Assembly (NCBI GenBank): GCA_023333565.1
Contig: JAJKFH010000383.1
Location: 124,001-188,000, forward strand
DNA: 64,000 nucleotides
DNA from: Puffinus mauretanicus
Taxonomy: Eukaryota; Chordata; Aves; Procellariiformes; Procellariidae
Direction of reading: 5' to 3'
In this document: positions 61,101 through 64,000 of the stretch, piece by piece
Layout: each line of letters begins with the position of its first letter
How positions within the stretch are numbered: position 1 is the first letter of the stretch
Notes under the pieces: model-generated
Database searches by the model: none
The model's input: only the letters and a program-made list of their open reading frames with translations
What the model was told of the DNA's origin: nothing
Position numbers and translations under genes: made by a program

Positions 61101-64000
61101 CAGGGTGGCAGGGAAACAGGTGAGCCAAAAGGAAGTCCCACTTTCAGAACGTTTGAGAAACTCTTTACTAGACCAGCTCGTTCATCCTACCAGGGTGACT
61201 GCATCACTTAAATATCTGGTTTGCTAAACTCTTTAATTGGGCAAGTGTTTTTCTATTGAAATTTGCAGGTCTCTGTAGATCATTTACCTTCCTGTACCCC
61301 ATGCCTGTTAAAAATCTCTCTCTCAGCCCGGTTTTGTATGGTGCTAATGTCAATCCACATCAAAGTCCACAGGAATTCTACATATGTGAATCCAAGTTTA
61401 AGCAACGAAAAAAAAAAAGGGCTCAGATTTTTATTACGTGAATTTTATTGGAACATTCCCTTCATGTCCCTACATACAGAAGAGCGTCTGGATTCAGTTA
61501 CAGCTGCATTTACTCCCACACATCTGCTCCCTTATTGTTATAGTTACCTTTTCTCGGGGGATTTAAGAAACTACCCAAAAAAAAAAAGCCCTTCACCTTT
61601 AGGTCCATGACGATCAAGATCAAAAAGCCTTCGGCATTCCTGCACCATGACATGAATTATGCTTTGAAGCTGTTTAAAAATTGCTTTTCTAATTCGAACG
61701 CTGCCGTTTGACCACTGGGTTTCTAACACTGGTGTGCAGCAGGGCCGGTGCCCTTCCTCTCCGGGTAGGTGTACGGCTTTTGTTTATAACGCACAACCCG
61801 CCTGTGAGTGGCGTTTCACTGGAAGGGACGTAAGGCAAGGTATAGCGAATCTCCCTAGCAACAAATGTAGAAACAGAAAAATAAACTTTGGATGCGCCGG
61901 GTTCAATTGATTACACAAGCTGCTGGGCTGGCTGCGTGATGGAAAACAGTAGGAGGACAGCCCCGAACGGGGCTGAGTCCGCTGACGGAGGTTGTCAGTG
62001 AGATTAAAGGTACCCGGAACATTGAAACATAAGGTCCTAATTGTGTCAAAATCTTATTTTAATAGAGTAATACGGTACGAGGCGAGATGCTTCCCTTCTT
62101 CCCAATTATGCCTATGTGCAGAGTCTCCATGAGGCTGTCAAGACCAGATCTTATCGTGGTCTCACTGCAAAGATGAATCCCGCTCCGGCTGCAGGCAGGA
62201 GCAAAGTTCTGGTTTATTTCAGTGCTAACGAGGGTGGGCACTAAATGCAGATGTTGATGAACCTCAATGCGGGAAGGCAGACAAGGATGCCAGGGCCGTC
62301 AGGGATGAAGCACTGCAGCAGCACACCTAAACATACACCCTGGCAGGGGGGAGCTTGGGCAAAGGGCGGAGAAAGGAGGAACCACTGAGCTCCGGCAGCG
62401 ACTACAACTGACATGGCTATTACTGACATGAACAGAAAAACATGGTCCATTTTGGATTGCTCTCATTAGCTGGTTAAGGCCAGCTTATGCGTATTTGGGG
62501 TTGGAGCTTGAACTGATTCAAAGACAGACACCGGCTGCATTTTCTATGCAGGAAAACACGAGCTAGGTCCCAGAAGCAGTCATTTTCCAGGGAGACAGTT
62601 TAAAATGATTTGGTTTTAAGTACGGACGGACATGATTTAGAAGAACCAAACTGGTGTATGAAGACATGTGCATGGCAGAGATAAAGGTTAAGACAAGGGG
62701 AGGCATAGCTTATCTGAACTATCTCCTAATAACCCCACTAGTGAGCTAACATTACTGGGACCTGAAATGATGCGGGCAGACAGGGTGCCTTTGCCCTAGC
62801 CAACGCGCTGGCTGCCCTGGGAAGACGCTAGTTAGTCTCGATGGCGATGTGCGCGTTATCCTCCCAACCATACAGTAGCAGTCCTATCGAGACCTGTAAG
62901 TAAGGAGAAACAGCGTATTCCTCAGCTTGTAAATTAATTTAATTCCTGGAGTGCACTTACAGAGTAATGCCTGAGGCTTACGAAGGCAAAATGGAGCTAG
63001 AGACAGCACATTAGTCTCTGGAGAGACATACCAGCTGTTTCAAGTCCTGATGGGGGTAGGGTGGAAAACAGTTGTATATGGTCTGCACCATCCACTTGAA
63101 ATGAGAGTATTTTCCCCTTACTTTCCCATACTATTTAAAAATCATATACCTGAATAAATATAGGAAATTAGCAACTTCACAGAGATGCATCAAGCCCAAA
63201 TCCTGCGGTATACCTATGAGGTGCAATGCTGAAATAGAAACAGCAGCCTTCTCCTCCTACAGAGCATTACCAAGAAATAATGATTCTCTCTGATGAAGAA
63301 ACAGATTAAAAGGGAAATTAAACTGCAGATTTAATTTCAATAGTAGTGCACCCAAGTCAGCTCATAAATAAGCCAATCTCACCATCTAAATTAGGCATCG
63401 ATAGAGAATTAATGTCAGCCTTAGGAAAATTTTAACCTTAAAGAAAAGGAAAGGGTAGATGAGTGTTCCCCTTTCAAATACAAATCTATAATCAACCCTC
63501 TCAAAACCAAAGATCTTTAGGGGCTGATGGCAGGCAAATTCAATTTAATAAATATGTAAAAGGTTTTCATCTCACTGAAGGGGCAGGGTTGGCCCCAAAG
63601 CTGAGATCCAAATGCTCCTAAACTTTGTGGAGGTCTAAATTTATATCCAGGCATTGTGACTAGCCCATATATTTTTAATAAGTTATATTGAGAGCCTGCA
63701 TTCAGATACCTTACCATACTGAGGCATCTCAGATGCAAAGCTCTTCTCTAGATCCCAAGCCTCAGTTTCCATAAGAAATCCACTTCCAAAAGCTTACAGT
63801 AAGTGCTAGGGGTTTCTGTTTTGGCGTCCTGGTTTCTGCCTCCCAATGAGCGGTGGTTTGCACAGTACTGAGTCAGAATATCGTGTCTCCAGCTCAGCTT
63901 GAATCAGTCAGGTAAGGCACAATGCAGCTGATCGCTTAGAGCACATAATTATAGCATCCCTGAGCTGCTCAGAGGATGCTGGCACTGACAAAGTGGGAAA
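58101..64000 (-). other. BCL2 intron segment up to the right edge
   Basis: Contains GC-rich patches at 58380-58690, 59020-59120 and 60340-60540, the 15-base duplication at 58703-58732, and a possible old-repeat arm at 61335-61400. A 206-codon plus-strand frame at 60607-61227 has no domain. The BCL2 exon 2 sequence is not reached. Confidence 0.65.
58703..58732. repeat. Exact tandem duplication of a 15-base unit
   Basis: AAATAACCCAGACCT occurs twice head to tail at 58703-58717 and 58718-58732 without mismatch. No function is seen. Confidence 0.92.

Larger units (their letters stand above)
6620..64000 (-). other. BCL2: BCL2 intron 2 (3' part, continues past the right edge)
   Basis: All sequence from the acceptor to the right edge is consistent with one intron. 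I searched the frames for the BCL2 exon carrying BH4, BH3 and BH1 (motifs such as GDEFSRRY and NWGRIVAFFEFGG) and did not find it. The equivalent human intron is about 190 kb, so 57 kb or more in a compact bird genome is reasonable. The 5' donor is not in the window. Confidence 0.85.

Noticed and set aside
60607..61227. 206-codon plus-strand frame
   Set aside because: Low-complexity G/S/P-rich middle, no recognised motif, and in intron sequence. Not supported as a gene.
1..64000. Bacterial-type systems, CRISPR arrays, phage or endogenous viral genes
   Set aside because: No regular direct-repeat/spacer array, no operon-like packing and no gag, pol or env-like frames were seen. The sequence is vertebrate intron and UTR.

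Overview
This is a piece of a bird genome, from a gene-poor region. The avian call rests on a CR1 LINE 3' end of the common bird type at 16621-16850, very sparse repeats, and one recognisable protein-coding exon. That exon (6485-6619, minus strand) encodes the last 44 residues of BCL2: the second part of the BH2 region and the C-terminal membrane anchor ending in LGHK. The window therefore holds the 3' end of BCL2, transcribed right to left.

Layout: 1-1846 is sequence downstream of BCL2, with no gene seen. About 1847-6484 is the BCL2 3' untranslated region (about 4.6 kb; the human one is about 5.2 kb). It contains several blocks that match the human 3'UTR as I recall it: the terminal poly(A)-signal block, an AU-rich element soon after the stop codon, a perfect miR-15/16 seed site, and miR-181 and miR-34 type seed sites. 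Positions 6485-6619 are the terminal coding exon, and a normal acceptor lies at 6620-6621. From 6620 to the right edge, about 57 kb, everything is consistent with one large intron, the equivalent of human BCL2 intron 2. The upstream exon carrying BH4, BH3, BH1 and the first half of BH2 is not in the window.

The intron holds one clear CR1 copy, a trinucleotide microsatellite, small tandem duplications, several GC/CpG-rich patches, AT-rich clusters that look like conserved regulatory DNA, and old degraded repeats. At least three old repeat families can be told apart by eye: a palindromic family with a GAAGTCAATGG-type core, a family with TGTCTACAC-type ends, and CR1/L3-like LINE relics.

I found no second gene, RNA gene, CRISPR array or mobile system, and no new biological system. 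The other open reading frames are short, lack recognisable domains and sit in intron or UTR. The parts most worth attention are the conserved post-transcriptional control sites in the BCL2 3'UTR, the bird counterpart of the human t(14;18) breakpoint interval, the CpG-rich intronic island near 43.1-43.8 kb, and the dispersed old palindromic repeat.
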